DNA from: Marinomonas ostreistagni | GTDB taxonomy: Bacteria > Pseudomonadota > Gammaproteobacteria > Pseudomonadales > Marinomonadaceae | DNA: 64,000 nt | Direction of reading: 5' to 3' | Assembly: GCF_016461785.1 (NCBI RefSeq) | Contig: NZ_JAEMUH010000001.1 | Coordinates: 124,001-188,000 of the forward strand | In this document: one piece after another, positions 1 through 8,809 of the stretch | How the letters are laid out: each line of letters begins with the position of its first letter | Numbering within the stretch: position 1 is the stretch's first letter | Program-made: the position numbers and the translations under genes | Notes under the pieces: generated by a model | The model's database searches: none | What the model saw: the letters and a program-made list of their open reading frames with translations, nothing else | What the model was told of the DNA's origin: nothing

Positions 1-1
1 T

Positions 2-1738
2 GACCGTGTTCAAGCTTTTAGAGAAGCAAGTCTGAAAGGCTGGGACTACGCAATGAAGCACCCTAATATTGTCATTCAATGGTTAATATCTAATTACGAT
101 TCTGATCATGATCGCGAATATCTGGCCTACCAAGCCCAAGAAATGTTTGTCTTAATGCAGCCTCTGTTGATTGAAATAGGTTACATAAACGTATCACGAT
201 GGCAGAAAATGAAACAAACTTATCAAAAACTAGGCAAACTAGATCAATCATTTGATTTGGATGCAGCACTATTCCTATCAAATAAATCTCGAAACTGGCG
301 CAATATCATGATATTTGGAGGGCTTGCTCTAGGTATCATTTTATTTTTAGGTGGGGTTGTCTGGTATATCACCCGAATGAATAAGCGCTTAGATAGAGCT
401 TTGAAAGAAAGTCAAGTCGCTCGCAATCAAGTCACAGTACAAGCAAACCAAGACCCTCTAACAGAATTGCGAAATCGTCGCTTTTTCCAAGACAGACTAG
501 AGACTTTGGCAAAGTCCGCAGAGACAAAGAGGCAGCCTTTTGCATTACTTTACCTTGATTTAGATCGTTTTAAGAGTGTGAACGATCTATACGGGCACCA
601 TTGGGGTGATCATTTAATTAAAGAGGTCTCAAAAAGATTATTAAGCTGCCTACCGAGCGACGCTGAATTGGCCCGGATTGGCGGTGATGAGTTTACTGTG
701 CTGATATCCAACAATATTAGCCGTTCAAAACTACAAGAAATTGCTCAAACGATATTGAGAGAAGTTGAGAAAGCTTATTTACTGAATCAAAACGAAGTGA
801 ACATTTCTGTCAGTATAGGAATCACACTAGCTCCTCTTGATAGCATAGATCCCTCTGCTCTCATGCAGTATGCCGATGAGGCAATGTATGAAGCAAAATC
901 AAAAGGTCGAAATCGCTGGTGTTTTTTTAGTTTTGATTTACACCAGAAATCGGTAGCGCGACAAAATTTAACGAATGACTTACGCCAAGCTCTACTGAAT
1001 AAAGAGTTTTTTTTACAGTATCAGCCAATCGTGGATCTTAAAACGAATAGGCTGGTAAAGTTTGAAGCGCTCATTCGCTGGCAGCATCCTACACGGGGCT
1101 TAGTTCCTCCTGATGCCTTTATTCCTGTTGCTGAGGAGTCTGGTCTTATATCAGATATTGGCGATTTTGTGTTTAAGCAGTCACTACTACAGCTTGCCAA
1201 GTGGCGGTCTCAATTCTCTGTGGATCTGATGATGAGCATTAACATTTCACCGTATCAGTTGGCCGCTCCAGATTTACATATGGTGGGGTGGTTTGATTTT
1301 CTGCATAAGCAGGACCTTCCAAGGGGAAGTGTGAGCTTGGAGATAACAGAAAACATATTAATGCATCACACAGAAATCGTCTCGGAGCAGTTACTAGCTT
1401 TTCGAGATCATGGTATCAACGTTGCGCTGGATGACTTTGGTACGGGTTATTCTGCATTGTCTTATTTGAACCGCTTGGACATTGATTACATTAAAATTGA
1501 TCGATCTTTTGTTAAAGACTTAGCGGATGGGGCAATGGAAAAGGACCTATGTGAAGCGATTATATCAATGGCGCATAAGCTCAACCTTAAAGTTATCGCT
1601 GAAGGTATTGAAACGACTGAACAAGCCAATATATTACAGTCGTTTGGTTGCGATCTAGGGCAAGGATACTTATTTGCTAAGCCCTTGTCCGTAGAAGACG
1701 CGGAAGCTTTATTAGCGTCACAAAGTATTAATCAGTAA
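2..1738 (+). CDS. THI5/NMT1-like sensor fused to GGDEF-EAL, 5' partial
   Basis: Cyclic-di-GMP turnover protein whose 5' end lies outside the window. The frame is open back to base 2, so the ATG at 53 is internal. Numbering from that Met, residues before about 80 resemble the C-terminal end of an NMT1/THI5-type periplasmic binding domain (DRVQAFREASLKGW just upstream). One membrane helix follows at about 85-106. A GGDEF domain comes next, with an intact GGDEF motif at 210-214 and no RxxD inhibitory site just before it. The EAL domain begins with FEAL at 337-340 and keeps the DDFGTGYS motif. Both catalytic signatures are intact, so cyclase, phosphodiesterase or both are possible. The likely logic is that a periplasmic ligand-binding domain controls cytoplasmic c-di-GMP enzymes. 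The ligand cannot be told from this fragment. Confidence 0.9.
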   Translation, partial: DRVQAFREASLKGWDYAMKHPNIVIQWLISNYDSDHDREYLAYQAQEMFVLMQPLLIEIGYINVSRWQKMKQTYQKLGKLDQSFDLDAALFLSNKSRNWRNIMIFGGLALGIILFLGGVVWYITRMNKRLDRALKESQVARNQVTVQANQDPLTELRNRRFFQDRLETLAKSAETKRQPFALLYLDLDRFKSVNDLYGHHWGDHLIKEVSKRLLSCLPSDAELARIGGDEFTVLISNNISRSKLQEIAQTILREVEKAYLLNQNEVNISVSIGITLAPLDSIDPSALMQYADEAMYEAKSKGRNRWCFFSFDLHQKSVARQNLTNDLRQALLNKEFFLQYQPIVDLKTNRLVKFEALIRWQHPTRGLVPPDAFIPVAEESGLISDIGDFVFKQSLLQLAKWRSQFSVDLMMSINISPYQLAAPDLHMVGWFDFLHKQDLPRGSVSLEITENILMHHTEIVSEQLLAFRDHGINVALDDFGTGYSALSYLNRLDIDYIKIDRSFVKDLADGAMEKDLCEAIISMAHKLNLKVIAEGIETTEQANILQSFGCDLGQGYLFAKPLSVEDAEALLASQSINQ

Positions 1739-1762
1739 AGCGGCCTTCTAACGCTTTCTAAT

Positions 1763-2461
1763 TCAGTTTAAGTCGAACAGCAGAGCTTTCACTGACTCAG
1801 ACCGTTTGGCAAATGTCAGTATTTCCAATTGCTCGATCTTGGCTCCGTCACCTTGCCCAAGCTCGATATCATTGTTCAGAGTTAACTGGCCTTCGACAAT
1901 GTGAACATAATAGCGACGGTCCTTTTTGATAGACCATTTAGCACTATCTTGTTGCTTTAATATTAGCTGTGTCAGGGACATGTCCTGTTTTATTTGCAAG
2001 GTGCCATCGCGACCATCTGGTGTAATGATGGAAGTAAAGCCTTCTGATTCACCAAAGCTTTTCTGCTGATAACAAGGCGAACCACCAACGCTGTTTGGTT
2101 GAATCCAAATTTGTAGAAACTTCAACGTATCAGTTCTTGATGCATTGAACTCACTGTGGAATATGCCTTTACCAGCAGACATTAGCTGATATTCTCCAGC
2201 AGGCAGTTCGCGTATATTACCAGCACTGTCTTTGTGCGCAATCGTGCCTTGAGTCACCAAGCTGATGATCTCCATATCTTTATGTCCATGGGTTTCAAAC
2301 CCCATGCTTGGGGATACCGTATCATCATTAATAACGCGTAACGAAGAAAATCCCATGTGTTGGGGATCATAATAATGACCAAATGAAAAAGTGTGGTGGC
2401 TGTCTAGCCAACCAAAATTTGCATGGCCTCGTTCTTCTGCAGGTCGTATAGTAATCATCAT
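1763..2461 (-). CDS. Pirin family protein (YhhW/quercetinase-like)
   Basis: Bicupin protein of the pirin family, 232 aa, close to the length of E. coli YhhW, which has quercetin 2,3-dioxygenase activity in vitro. The N-terminal cupin carries the expected metal ligands: His58 and His60 (in FETHGHKDME), His102 and Glu104 (in IFHSEF). The protein is therefore predicted to bind a divalent metal. Two adjacent ATGs open the frame. The second (2458) is better placed, six bases after GAGGAG. The gene is convergent with the GGDEF-EAL gene and divergent from the AEC permease. The cellular substrate is unknown; family members also act as redox-sensitive regulators. Confidence 0.88.
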   Translation of the reverse strand: MMITIRPAEERGHANFGWLDSHHTFSFGHYYDPQHMGFSSLRVINDDTVSPSMGFETHGHKDMEIISLVTQGTIAHKDSAGNIRELPAGEYQLMSAGKGIFHSEFNASRTDTLKFLQIWIQPNSVGGSPCYQQKSFGESEGFTSIITPDGRDGTLQIKQDMSLTQLILKQQDSAKWSIKKDRRYYVHIVEGQLTLNNDIELGQGDGAKIEQLEILTFAKRSESVKALLFDLN

Positions 2462-2584
2462 AAACTCCTCATTGAGACTCGTATTGAGTGTATGAGATGA
2501 GTTTATATATCGAAAAAGTAAATTAAAAACACAATATTTAGCAGTTTTTAATCAGTTTATCTGATCTATATAAAGGGAATTCCC

Positions 2585-3511
2585 ATGTCATTGTTCATTG
2601 CCATTCTCCCAGTGTTTCTACTGTTGATTATGGGAGCTTTGTTACAGCGTTGGCGTTTTCCTTTTGAAGGGTTTTGGCAGGGCGTGGATAAACTGGTGTA
2701 TTGGTGCCTGTTTCCGGCGTTACTGTTTTCCAAAACCAGCGTCATTGATTTCACCAATCCTATGTTAGGGCGCTATGGCATAGTATTAATCAGTGCATTG
2801 TTGATCACGGCTATTTTTACCTTCATTGCTGCGCGATTAATTCATGTGCCCGCCCCAACAACAACATCGATGCTACAAGGTGCTGTGCGTTTTAATAGCT
2901 TTATCACGCTAGCGTTGGCGGATCGTTTGTATGGTATCGAAGGGCTTGTATTCGCCGCGTTGGGCGTTGCCGTATTAATTCCATCAGTGAATATTTTTTT
3001 GGTGGTAACTATGGTGACGATGCATGGTAAGAAACAACAATCGTTGTTCCGTCTAATTGTTAAAGAGTTATTGAGAAACCCTTTAATTTTAGCGATTGCT
3101 TTAGGATTAGGGTTAAATGCAGTCAATTTAACGCCTATACCAATTGTTTCTGATATGACGCAAATGCTTGCTCAGGCAACACTGCCTTTAGTGCTGTTGG
3201 CGGTTGGCGCTGGGGTCAAGCTCACCACTATTCGCTCTGTTGGCGCTTCGTTTTGGTGGTCTGCAATGGGACGGTTTGTAGTGTTTCCATGTGCGGTATT
3301 ACTGGTCTGTTTGCTGCTTAATATACAAGGGTTAGCCGTGTATATTGCATTATTGTTTGGGGTGGTACCCACAGCAACGTCTGCCTATGCATTAGCGAAG
3401 CAATTGGGGGGCGATGCCGATAATATGGCGGCATTCATCACCTTACAAACGGCGATATCACTCGTGACGGTACCATTTAGTATTGCATTGGCGCAGTCCT
3501 GGTTCGGATAG
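2585..3511 (+). CDS. AEC family transporter (auxin efflux carrier-like permease)
   Basis: Inner-membrane permease of 308 aa, nearly all hydrophobic helices. It has the usual AEC architecture of about ten transmembrane segments in two five-helix halves. The opening MSLFIAILPVFLLLIMGALL and the later VPTATSAYALAKQLGG segment are typical of the bacterial family, whose members carry organic acids such as malate or malonate or export small metabolites. Nothing in the neighbourhood fixes the substrate. It is divergently transcribed from the pirin gene with a 123-base gap, so the two may share a control region. A long inverted repeat lies just after its stop codon. Confidence 0.85.
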   Translation: MSLFIAILPVFLLLIMGALLQRWRFPFEGFWQGVDKLVYWCLFPALLFSKTSVIDFTNPMLGRYGIVLISALLITAIFTFIAARLIHVPAPTTTSMLQGAVRFNSFITLALADRLYGIEGLVFAALGVAVLIPSVNIFLVVTMVTMHGKKQQSLFRLIVKELLRNPLILAIALGLGLNAVNLTPIPIVSDMTQMLAQATLPLVLLAVGAGVKLTTIRSVGASFWWSAMGRFVVFPCAVLLVCLLLNIQGLAVYIALLFGVVPTATSAYALAKQLGGDADNMAAFITLQTAISLVTVPFSIALAQSWFG

Positions 3512-3530
3512 GGGAATTAGGGATAGTTGT

Positions 3531-3574
3531 TAAATTAGCCAATGATTCGTTTCGGGGATTCATTGGCTAATTTA
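3531..3574. repeat. Perfect 15-bp inverted repeat between convergent genes
   Basis: Arms at 3531-3545 (TAAATTAGCCAATGA) and 3560-3574 (its exact reverse complement) enclose a 14-base loop. It sits in the 91-base gap between the tails of the AEC permease and the oxidoreductase. It could end transcription from either side, but there is no long T tract, so it may instead be a protein site or a transcript-stabilising hairpin. Confidence 0.6.
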
Positions 3575-3602
3575 GTGTATTCAGTCCGATTGGCTGAAAA
3601 AG

Positions 3603-4649
3603 TTAGTGCTTATGATGGCCATGCTCATGATGGTGATGCTCGATATCACAGTCGTGTCCGCAGGGCTCAGGTTCTCCGGGGTAGTAGACGCCGATATCTT
3701 GGCGCACCTCATCCATCGTTGCTAACAAATTAAGCGTATCTTCCCAGCTGTGATTTGGGCTTTGCAGTAGACCTTCTTGTAAGCAGCGATTCACTTCTTC
3801 AACTTCGAATTGATAGCCAAGTCCTGGGAAGTCGAATTCAATGGCATGCTCTGCTCCGCCATTTTTAACCAAGGTCAAGGTCTTGGTTTGATACCACTCT
3901 TGTCCAAATTCAATATAACCGTCACTGCCAGACAGGATGGCTCTATTAGGTTGTTGTGAAATAATGGAGGCTTCTAGGCTAGCTAGCTGACCACTTTCCC
4001 AGCCTAAGAGTAGTTGCTCGAATACATCCACATCGGTATCTCCCACTACAGCCTGATTCTGAATAAAATCCGGTTTGCCAAAAAACTGTTGCGCTAAAAA
4101 GATCGGGTAGATCCCCACATCGAGCAGGGCTCCGCCACCGAGTTCCTTATTAAATAAGCGACCTTCTGATTGATTTGTCGCGTTAAAGCAGAAACTTGCT
4201 TGCACGCTTTGTAAAAGGCCAATTTCACCTTCTTCGACCCATTCGATCGCTTGCTCCAATGCAGGATTGAAGCGTGTCCACATGGCTTCCATAACGAAAA
4301 CTTCTTGTTTTGCAGCAAGCTCGAATAGCTCCTGAGCTTGTGTTTCGTTGAGCGTAAACGGTTTTTCACACAGCACGTGTTTACCGGCTTTAATGCAAGC
4401 TTTGGTTAGCTCAAAGTGCAGACTATGGGGGACCGCAACATAAATAACATCCACTTCATGACTGTTTATCAATGAGTAGTAGTCAACCATAGACAATTCA
4501 ATGTCATAGCGCTCTGCAAAAGCATCAGCCGCTTCTTTACTGCGTGAGGCCACGGCGCGTAAAGTGCCTGTTTTGGCGTGCGTAAAATCTTCTGCAAAAG
4601 CTTGTGCGATGGTACCTGTACCAATGATTCCCCAGCGTACTTCATTCAT
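3603..4649 (-). CDS. Gfo/Idh/MocA family oxidoreductase with His-rich tail
   Basis: NAD(P)-dependent oxidoreductase, 348 aa. The N-terminal Rossmann fold shows GTGTIA at residues 10-15, and the family's EKP motif (CEKPF) falls at 94-98, where the lysine is catalytic in relatives. The C-terminal half matches the alpha/beta substrate domain seen in dehydrogenases of sugars, inositol and trans-dihydrodiols. The gene begins after a good AGGAG. The last 19 residues are odd: they contain nine histidines and two cysteines, unlike the rest of the protein, and look like a metal-binding tail. The substrate is not predictable. The enzyme stands between convergent and unrelated genes. Confidence 0.87.
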   Translation of the reverse strand: MNEVRWGIIGTGTIAQAFAEDFTHAKTGTLRAVASRSKEAADAFAERYDIELSMVDYYSLINSHEVDVIYVAVPHSLHFELTKACIKAGKHVLCEKPFTLNETQAQELFELAAKQEVFVMEAMWTRFNPALEQAIEWVEEGEIGLLQSVQASFCFNATNQSEGRLFNKELGGGALLDVGIYPIFLAQQFFGKPDFIQNQAVVGDTDVDVFEQLLLGWESGQLASLEASIISQQPNRAILSGSDGYIEFGQEWYQTKTLTLVKNGGAEHAIEFDFPGLGYQFEVEEVNRCLQEGLLQSPNHSWEDTLNLLATMDEVRQDIGVYYPGEPEPCGHDCDIEHHHHEHGHHKH

Positions 4650-4690
4650 GGGAGTCTCCTAAGTGGAAGAAGGTGAGTGTTATGTCGCTA

Positions 4691-5353
4691 TTATAGTTCA
4701 GGCTGGCCTTCTAGGGCAGCTAGTCGCTGTGTTAAGTCCGCAACGGTTTGCTCCAAGTCGGCAATTCTTGACTCGAGTGAGAGGGCGCTGCTGTGGTTTA
4801 CTTGGACATTAATAGAGGCTTCTTCGCTTTCTAAGTTGCTCTCTGTACAAAACAATTCTTGATAGCGTGTCTCACGTTTACCTGGCTCTCTTGGTAATTG
4901 CTCCACATACGGTCCACCTGTTTTTTGCTTTAGGGATTCTAGGTCTTGTTCTACTTCACCGATGCTTGCAAAAGCGTGTAAACGACCGCTCCGAGATCTT
5001 AGTTCACCAGGGGTTTGTGGTCCCCTTAGCAGCAGCATACAAACGATGGCGGTTTCGCCAGAGTTAAACTGCAAATCAGAAAACTCCGTGTTACAAAAAC
5101 GGTGTTGGTATTTTGGTACACGACTTCCAGAGTAGAACTCCTCTGTTACGAGACTGCGAGCAACCAGCTGATCTAAGGTATCCTGTACATCGATTTCGCT
5201 GTAATTCACCACGGGATCGCGGCTCGACTTTTGATTGCAAGCATTGGTCAGTGCATTGACGCTTAATGGATAGTGATCCGGTGTTACGATAGATTTTTCG
5301 ATCAGGCAGCCTATTACTCGTGCTTCCATGGCTGTTAATGTGTAATACGACAT
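4691..5353 (-). CDS. yceH: YceH family protein (DUF480)
   Basis: Protein of 220 aa that matches the conserved YceH/DUF480 family from its start (LTAMEARVIGCLIEKS) through the LRGPQTPGELRSRSGR segment. The family is made of tandem winged-helix folds. A C-terminal heptad-like stretch (ESRIADLEQTVADLTQRLAALE) predicts a short coiled coil, so it is probably a dimer. AGGAG lies just before the ATG. It is downstream of the sterol-desaturase-like gene by nine bases, so the two are probably co-transcribed. The molecular role of YceH is not established. Confidence 0.9.
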   Translation of the reverse strand: MSYYTLTAMEARVIGCLIEKSIVTPDHYPLSVNALTNACNQKSSRDPVVNYSEIDVQDTLDQLVARSLVTEEFYSGSRVPKYQHRFCNTEFSDLQFNSGETAIVCMLLLRGPQTPGELRSRSGRLHAFASIGEVEQDLESLKQKTGGPYVEQLPREPGKRETRYQELFCTESNLESEEASINVQVNHSSALSLESRIADLEQTVADLTQRLAALEGQPEL

Positions 5354-5362
5354 CTATTTCTC

Positions 5363-6160
5363 CTATTTCGAGTGCCTTTTACGTTTGAGGGGAAATTTAA
5401 AAGGCATGTTGAGCAGTTCTTGAAAATGTTCAGGGGCATAGTGCTGTGTTTGCGGCATGCCAATGTTGATTTGATTATCACCTAATTGCGCTTGTTTTCG
5501 ATAACTTGCAAATAATCGATCCCAAACGCTTAAGCAAAAGCCAAAGTTGCTATTGGCTTCATAGGTTAAACGGGAGTGATGAATGCGGTGCATAGCTGGC
5601 GTGACGATTATATAGCGCAGTGCGGAATCAATTCGCGAAGGAAGACGAACATTGGTGTGATTAAACATGGCCATGCCATTTAGCAAAATATCAAAGACTA
5701 AAATAGCCGCTGCAGAGATCCCAAATAACCAAACCACCACTGCTTTGATTAGCAGTGAAACCAGTATTTCGAGCGGATGAAAGCGTACTGCGGAGGTGGT
5801 GTCTAATTCCGGATCACTGTGATGAACACGATGCAGCCTCCAGAACCATGGGATGGTGTGAAATAATCGATGCTGCCAGTAAATAAGCAGATCTAATAAA
5901 ATTAGCGATATGACCAAAGCCAATATGGGGGGTAACACGGCAAGCGGTGCAAAGGGGGCGGCGGGTAGTAAGGCGACGCAGACCAAGATAATCGGTTGTG
6001 TGATGCGAACGACTAAGGCATCAATTAAGAGTAAGCCAATATTATGGCGCCATCTAAGACGCCATGAGTGAAGTGATTGTCGCGGCAAAAAGTGCTGCCA
6101 ACTAAGTAGCACGACAACAAACAACAAGAATAATAGTAGACGCAGCTGGTAGTCGATCAT
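5363..6160 (-). CDS. Sterol desaturase/fatty acid hydroxylase family protein
   Basis: Membrane-bound di-iron oxygenase family protein, 265 aa. Hydrophobic helices cover roughly residues 5-20, 40-65, 75-96 and 135-160. The histidine motifs that bind the two irons are present: HRLFH (97-101), HRVHH (110-114) and HRIHH (191-195). Bacterial members hydroxylate or desaturate lipids, carotenoids or sterol-like molecules. The true substrate here is unknown. The gene ends nine bases before yceH, suggesting one transcript with it. Confidence 0.88.
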   Translation of the reverse strand: MIDYQLRLLLFLLFVVVLLSWQHFLPRQSLHSWRLRWRHNIGLLLIDALVVRITQPIILVCVALLPAAPFAPLAVLPPILALVISLILLDLLIYWQHRLFHTIPWFWRLHRVHHSDPELDTTSAVRFHPLEILVSLLIKAVVVWLFGISAAAILVFDILLNGMAMFNHTNVRLPSRIDSALRYIIVTPAMHRIHHSRLTYEANSNFGFCLSVWDRLFASYRKQAQLGDNQINIGMPQTQHYAPEHFQELLNMPFKFPLKRKRHSK

Positions 6161-6206
6161 GCCGATCCATTTTTGCGAAAGATGACGCTAGTCTACACTA
6201 CTTTTA

Positions 6207-6596
6207 TCAGTGTAGTGCTTGATCTAGCTGATGTTTTCTTACCATATCGACTTTCAATAAGGCTAAAAGTTCCACCAATACATTTAGATTTACTAGATCA
6301 AGGCTATCAATCAGTATGCAATGATCGCCCAAATGGACATTTTTTAAGCGCTCGTAGAAACTTGAAACGTCCAAATCACTAGCATGATATAAACTCAAGT
6401 TTTGCTTGTGTGGAACCAATGCAAAAGCCCAGTCTTCTAAGAGATAAAATACGTTCACCCCTTTTTCTGGGATGATCTGAGCAGTGGGGGCGATGGCAAA
6501 GATAAGTTCTTTTAAGGTAGCGATATCGGTTGTGACATCTTGATCTGGACTTGGGCTTAGCCCTTTCAAGGCTACTTCTTTTAAAGTCGTCAACAT
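6207..6596 (-). CDS. Hypothetical protein, possibly DUF1801-like
   Basis: Soluble protein of about 129 aa that I do not firmly recognise. The frame can open at a GTG (6602), but the ATG at 6596 has AGAGG five bases upstream and is preferred. The pattern of a small alpha/beta domain ending in GDHCILIDSLDLVNLNVLVELL recalls DUF1801 (YdhG/frataxin-like fold) proteins, but only weakly. No signal peptide or membrane segment is seen. It follows the MalY-like gene on the same strand after about 50 bases and may be transcribed with it. Confidence 0.6.
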   Translation of the reverse strand: MLTTLKEVALKGLSPSPDQDVTTDIATLKELIFAIAPTAQIIPEKGVNVFYLLEDWAFALVPHKQNLSLYHASDLDVSSFYERLKNVHLGDHCILIDSLDLVNLNVLVELLALLKVDMVRKHQLDQALH

Positions 6597-6644
6597 AAAC
6601 ACCTCTGAAATTATTACATGGCGTATGTTGACGACTTGTATAGG

Positions 6645-7790
6645 CTACGACATAGATTCCAAAGCAATCAAAATACGATTCATGGCTTGTTCTAATTGCG
6701 TACGTGAACAACCAAAGTTTAGGCGAATAAATCCAGCTGCGCCAAATCCTTCACCATCAGAAATACCGACTCCCGCTTTGACAAAGAAGTCGTGGGGATT
6801 TTCAAGATGATATTCTCGAACATCCAGCCATGCGAGATAGGTTGCTTGATGTTCCGCCATTCTAATCTTCGTGTTTGCAATGCGCTCCTTAATGAAGCAA
6901 AGGTTTCCACGTAGGTAGTCTAAAAGCGACTCGTGCCACGCTTGGCCATCACGGTATGCTGCTTCCGCTGCAACGAGAGCTAGTAAGTTTGGCGCTGGGA
7001 TCAGTGCTTCTCTTGCTTGATTAAAGCGTTGACGTAATTTTGTGTTAGCTATCACGGCAAAGGCATAACCTAAACCAGCGATATTAAAGGTTTTTGAGGG
7101 TGCCATGAGTGTAATAGTTCGCTGAGATGCATCGTCATTTAAACTAGCGAAAGGGATGTGTTGGGCGCTGGTAAGGATTAAATCACAGTGAATCTCATCG
7201 GAAATGACAAGCAAATCGTATCTTTGGGCAATGTCGTGAATAGCTAATAGTTCTTCTTTACTGTAAACCGTTGCACCAGGATTGTGCGGGTTGCAGAGCA
7301 GAATCATTTTTGCATCGGCTTTTTTACATGAGTATTCAAAACTTTTGAGATCTACTGACCATCTATTTCCTTTGAGCACAAAAGGAATTCTGTCTAACTT
7401 TCGATCAGACATCTCAGGTGCTTTGGTAAGATGATAATACACGGGGCTGGGAACAATGATTCGATCTTGAGCTTCACTAAGAGCCCTTACTGCCAAATGC
7501 AGGGCACATACCAAACCTGGCAAATGGACAAAATGTGCAGCAGATGGCATCCAATCATAACGAGCTTGGCAATGGCCTTGAATCGAATTCACTAATGACT
7601 TCGATGCGTAGGTGTAACCAAATACACCTTCTTCGACGCGTTGAGTCAAAGCATCTTTAATACACTGCGGTGAGTCAAAATCCATATCTGCCACCCACAT
7701 GGGGATGACATCACCGGAGTATTTTCCCCACTTATCGCTGTTTTGATGACTTCTATCGATGATTTTATCGAAATCTGATGCCTGACTCAT
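6645..7790 (-). CDS. MalY/PatB-type PLP C-S lyase (cystathionine beta-lyase)
   Basis: Fold-type I pyridoxal-phosphate enzyme of 381 aa from the MalY/PatB branch. The signature opening (WGKYSGDVIPMWVADMDF) and the CNPHNPGATVY motif are present, and the PLP-binding lysine falls in APSKTFNIAGL at residue 233. Enzymes of this branch cleave cystathionine or cysteine conjugates to thiol, pyruvate and ammonia; MalY itself also represses the maltose regulon. AGGAG precedes the start. There are no mal or met genes nearby, so a general C-S lyase role is more likely than a maltose-related one. Confidence 0.88.
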   Translation of the reverse strand: MSQASDFDKIIDRSHQNSDKWGKYSGDVIPMWVADMDFDSPQCIKDALTQRVEEGVFGYTYASKSLVNSIQGHCQARYDWMPSAAHFVHLPGLVCALHLAVRALSEAQDRIIVPSPVYYHLTKAPEMSDRKLDRIPFVLKGNRWSVDLKSFEYSCKKADAKMILLCNPHNPGATVYSKEELLAIHDIAQRYDLLVISDEIHCDLILTSAQHIPFASLNDDASQRTITLMAPSKTFNIAGLGYAFAVIANTKLRQRFNQAREALIPAPNLLALVAAEAAYRDGQAWHESLLDYLRGNLCFIKERIANTKIRMAEHQATYLAWLDVREYHLENPHDFFVKAGVGISDGEGFGAAGFIRLNFGCSRTQLEQAMNRILIALESMS

Positions 7791-8048
7791 ATAAACTCCT
7801 AAGGAGGCAGATCAATACACTAAAACAGAGCAATATTGATACTGCCATACATTGTGAAATTGATGACACAAAAAATATTCAATATGACGCTTTTGGATAA
7901 ATTGTGTGTTTTATGTGCAAATTTGATGTTACCCCTGATTGGGATCAAGGAAAAATTTCAAAATTAATTTTTCCACTGTAACGCTTTAGTCATCAAGCCT
8001 TCATCGTAATCTAACAGTTAGACGACAACTATTTAGAGCTATTAAGGG

Positions 8049-8078
8049 TTGACCACCCTATGACATTCTGTCTACTAT
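8049..8078 (+). promoter_or_regulatory. Candidate promoter of betI-choXWV
   Basis: TTGACC at 8049-8054 and TACTAT at 8073-8078, spaced 18 bases, form a plausible sigma-70 promoter. The start site would fall next to the palindrome at 8086-8103. The rest of the 7791-8118 gap is AT-rich with no further gene visible. Confidence 0.45.
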
Positions 8079-8085
8079 AGTTTTT

Positions 8086-8103
8086 ATTAAATGGTTGTTT
8101 AAT
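8086..8103. promoter_or_regulatory. Candidate BetI operator
   Basis: Imperfect palindrome ATTAAA-N6-TTTAAT placed 15 bases before betI and just after the candidate -10. BetI repressors bind AT-rich inverted repeats of this general size near their own promoter, so position and shape support autoregulation relieved by choline. The assignment rests on this pattern alone. Confidence 0.45.
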
Positions 8104-8118
8104 TAAAAAGGAATCCAA

Positions 8119-8700
8119 ATGCCGAAAGTTGGAATGCCGGAAATTAGAAAGCCGCAACTTATTGATGCAACCATTTCAGCGATAGATGAACTCGGTTTTC
8201 AAGGGGCTACAGTCAGCGTAATCAGCAAACGAGCGGGCGTATCGCCAGCCATCATTAACCATTATTTTGGTGGTAAGGATGGTTTGCTAGAGGAAACAAT
8301 GCGTAGCCTCATAAGAGAATTTTTTGAAGTGTTACACGAAGAGCTAAAAAAATCGCGATCCGGTGACACCTTTGAACGAGCGATGGCGATTGTCAAAGCG
8401 AGTATCAGCCAATCTCAGACACGGCCTCAAGTAGTAAAGGCATGGATGGGATTTTGGGCGACAGCTATGCATAAACCATCGTTATTTAGATTACAGAACG
8501 TTTATTCACGCCGATTACAGAGCTGCCTGGTAGTGGTTTTTCGTGAACGCTTTGACAAAGAGCGTGCACGAGAAATTGCTTACACGGTTGCTGCGATGAT
8601 TGATGGTATGTGGCTTCGAGGCTCTCTGGCCGGAGGCATAGACAATCAACATGCGGCTGATCGTATTAACGAATATATTTCGTTGGTATTAGCGCAGTGA
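8119..8700 (+). CDS. betI: Transcriptional repressor BetI (TetR family)
   Basis: TetR-family repressor of 193 aa matching BetI, which senses choline and controls choline uptake and glycine betaine synthesis genes. The helix-turn-helix lies at about residues 27-56 (VSVISKRAGVSPAIINHYFGGKDGLL), and the C-terminal part has the BetI-type segment RPQVVKAWMGFWATAMHKP. It is directly upstream of choXWV on the same strand with a gap of about 110 bases. The betB and betA genes that often follow are not in the window, so here BetI is paired with transport only. Confidence 0.92.
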   Translation: MPKVGMPEIRKPQLIDATISAIDELGFQGATVSVISKRAGVSPAIINHYFGGKDGLLEETMRSLIREFFEVLHEELKKSRSGDTFERAMAIVKASISQSQTRPQVVKAWMGFWATAMHKPSLFRLQNVYSRRLQSCLVVVFRERFDKERAREIAYTVAAMIDGMWLRGSLAGGIDNQHAADRINEYISLVLAQ

Positions 8701-8809
8701 TAGTCAATAGAGCCTAGTGCAGGCTCTCAATCTTGGTGTGATTAACGGTTAATTTTTTGAGATGAGTTAATGCTAACTCTGACCATTATATCCACAGGAG
8801 AAATAGATC

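Noticed and set aside
3542-3733. 63-codon frame antisense to the oxidoreductase tail
   Set aside because: Explained by the CAT/ATG-rich histidine tail read on the other strand and by the inverted repeat; no ribosome site.
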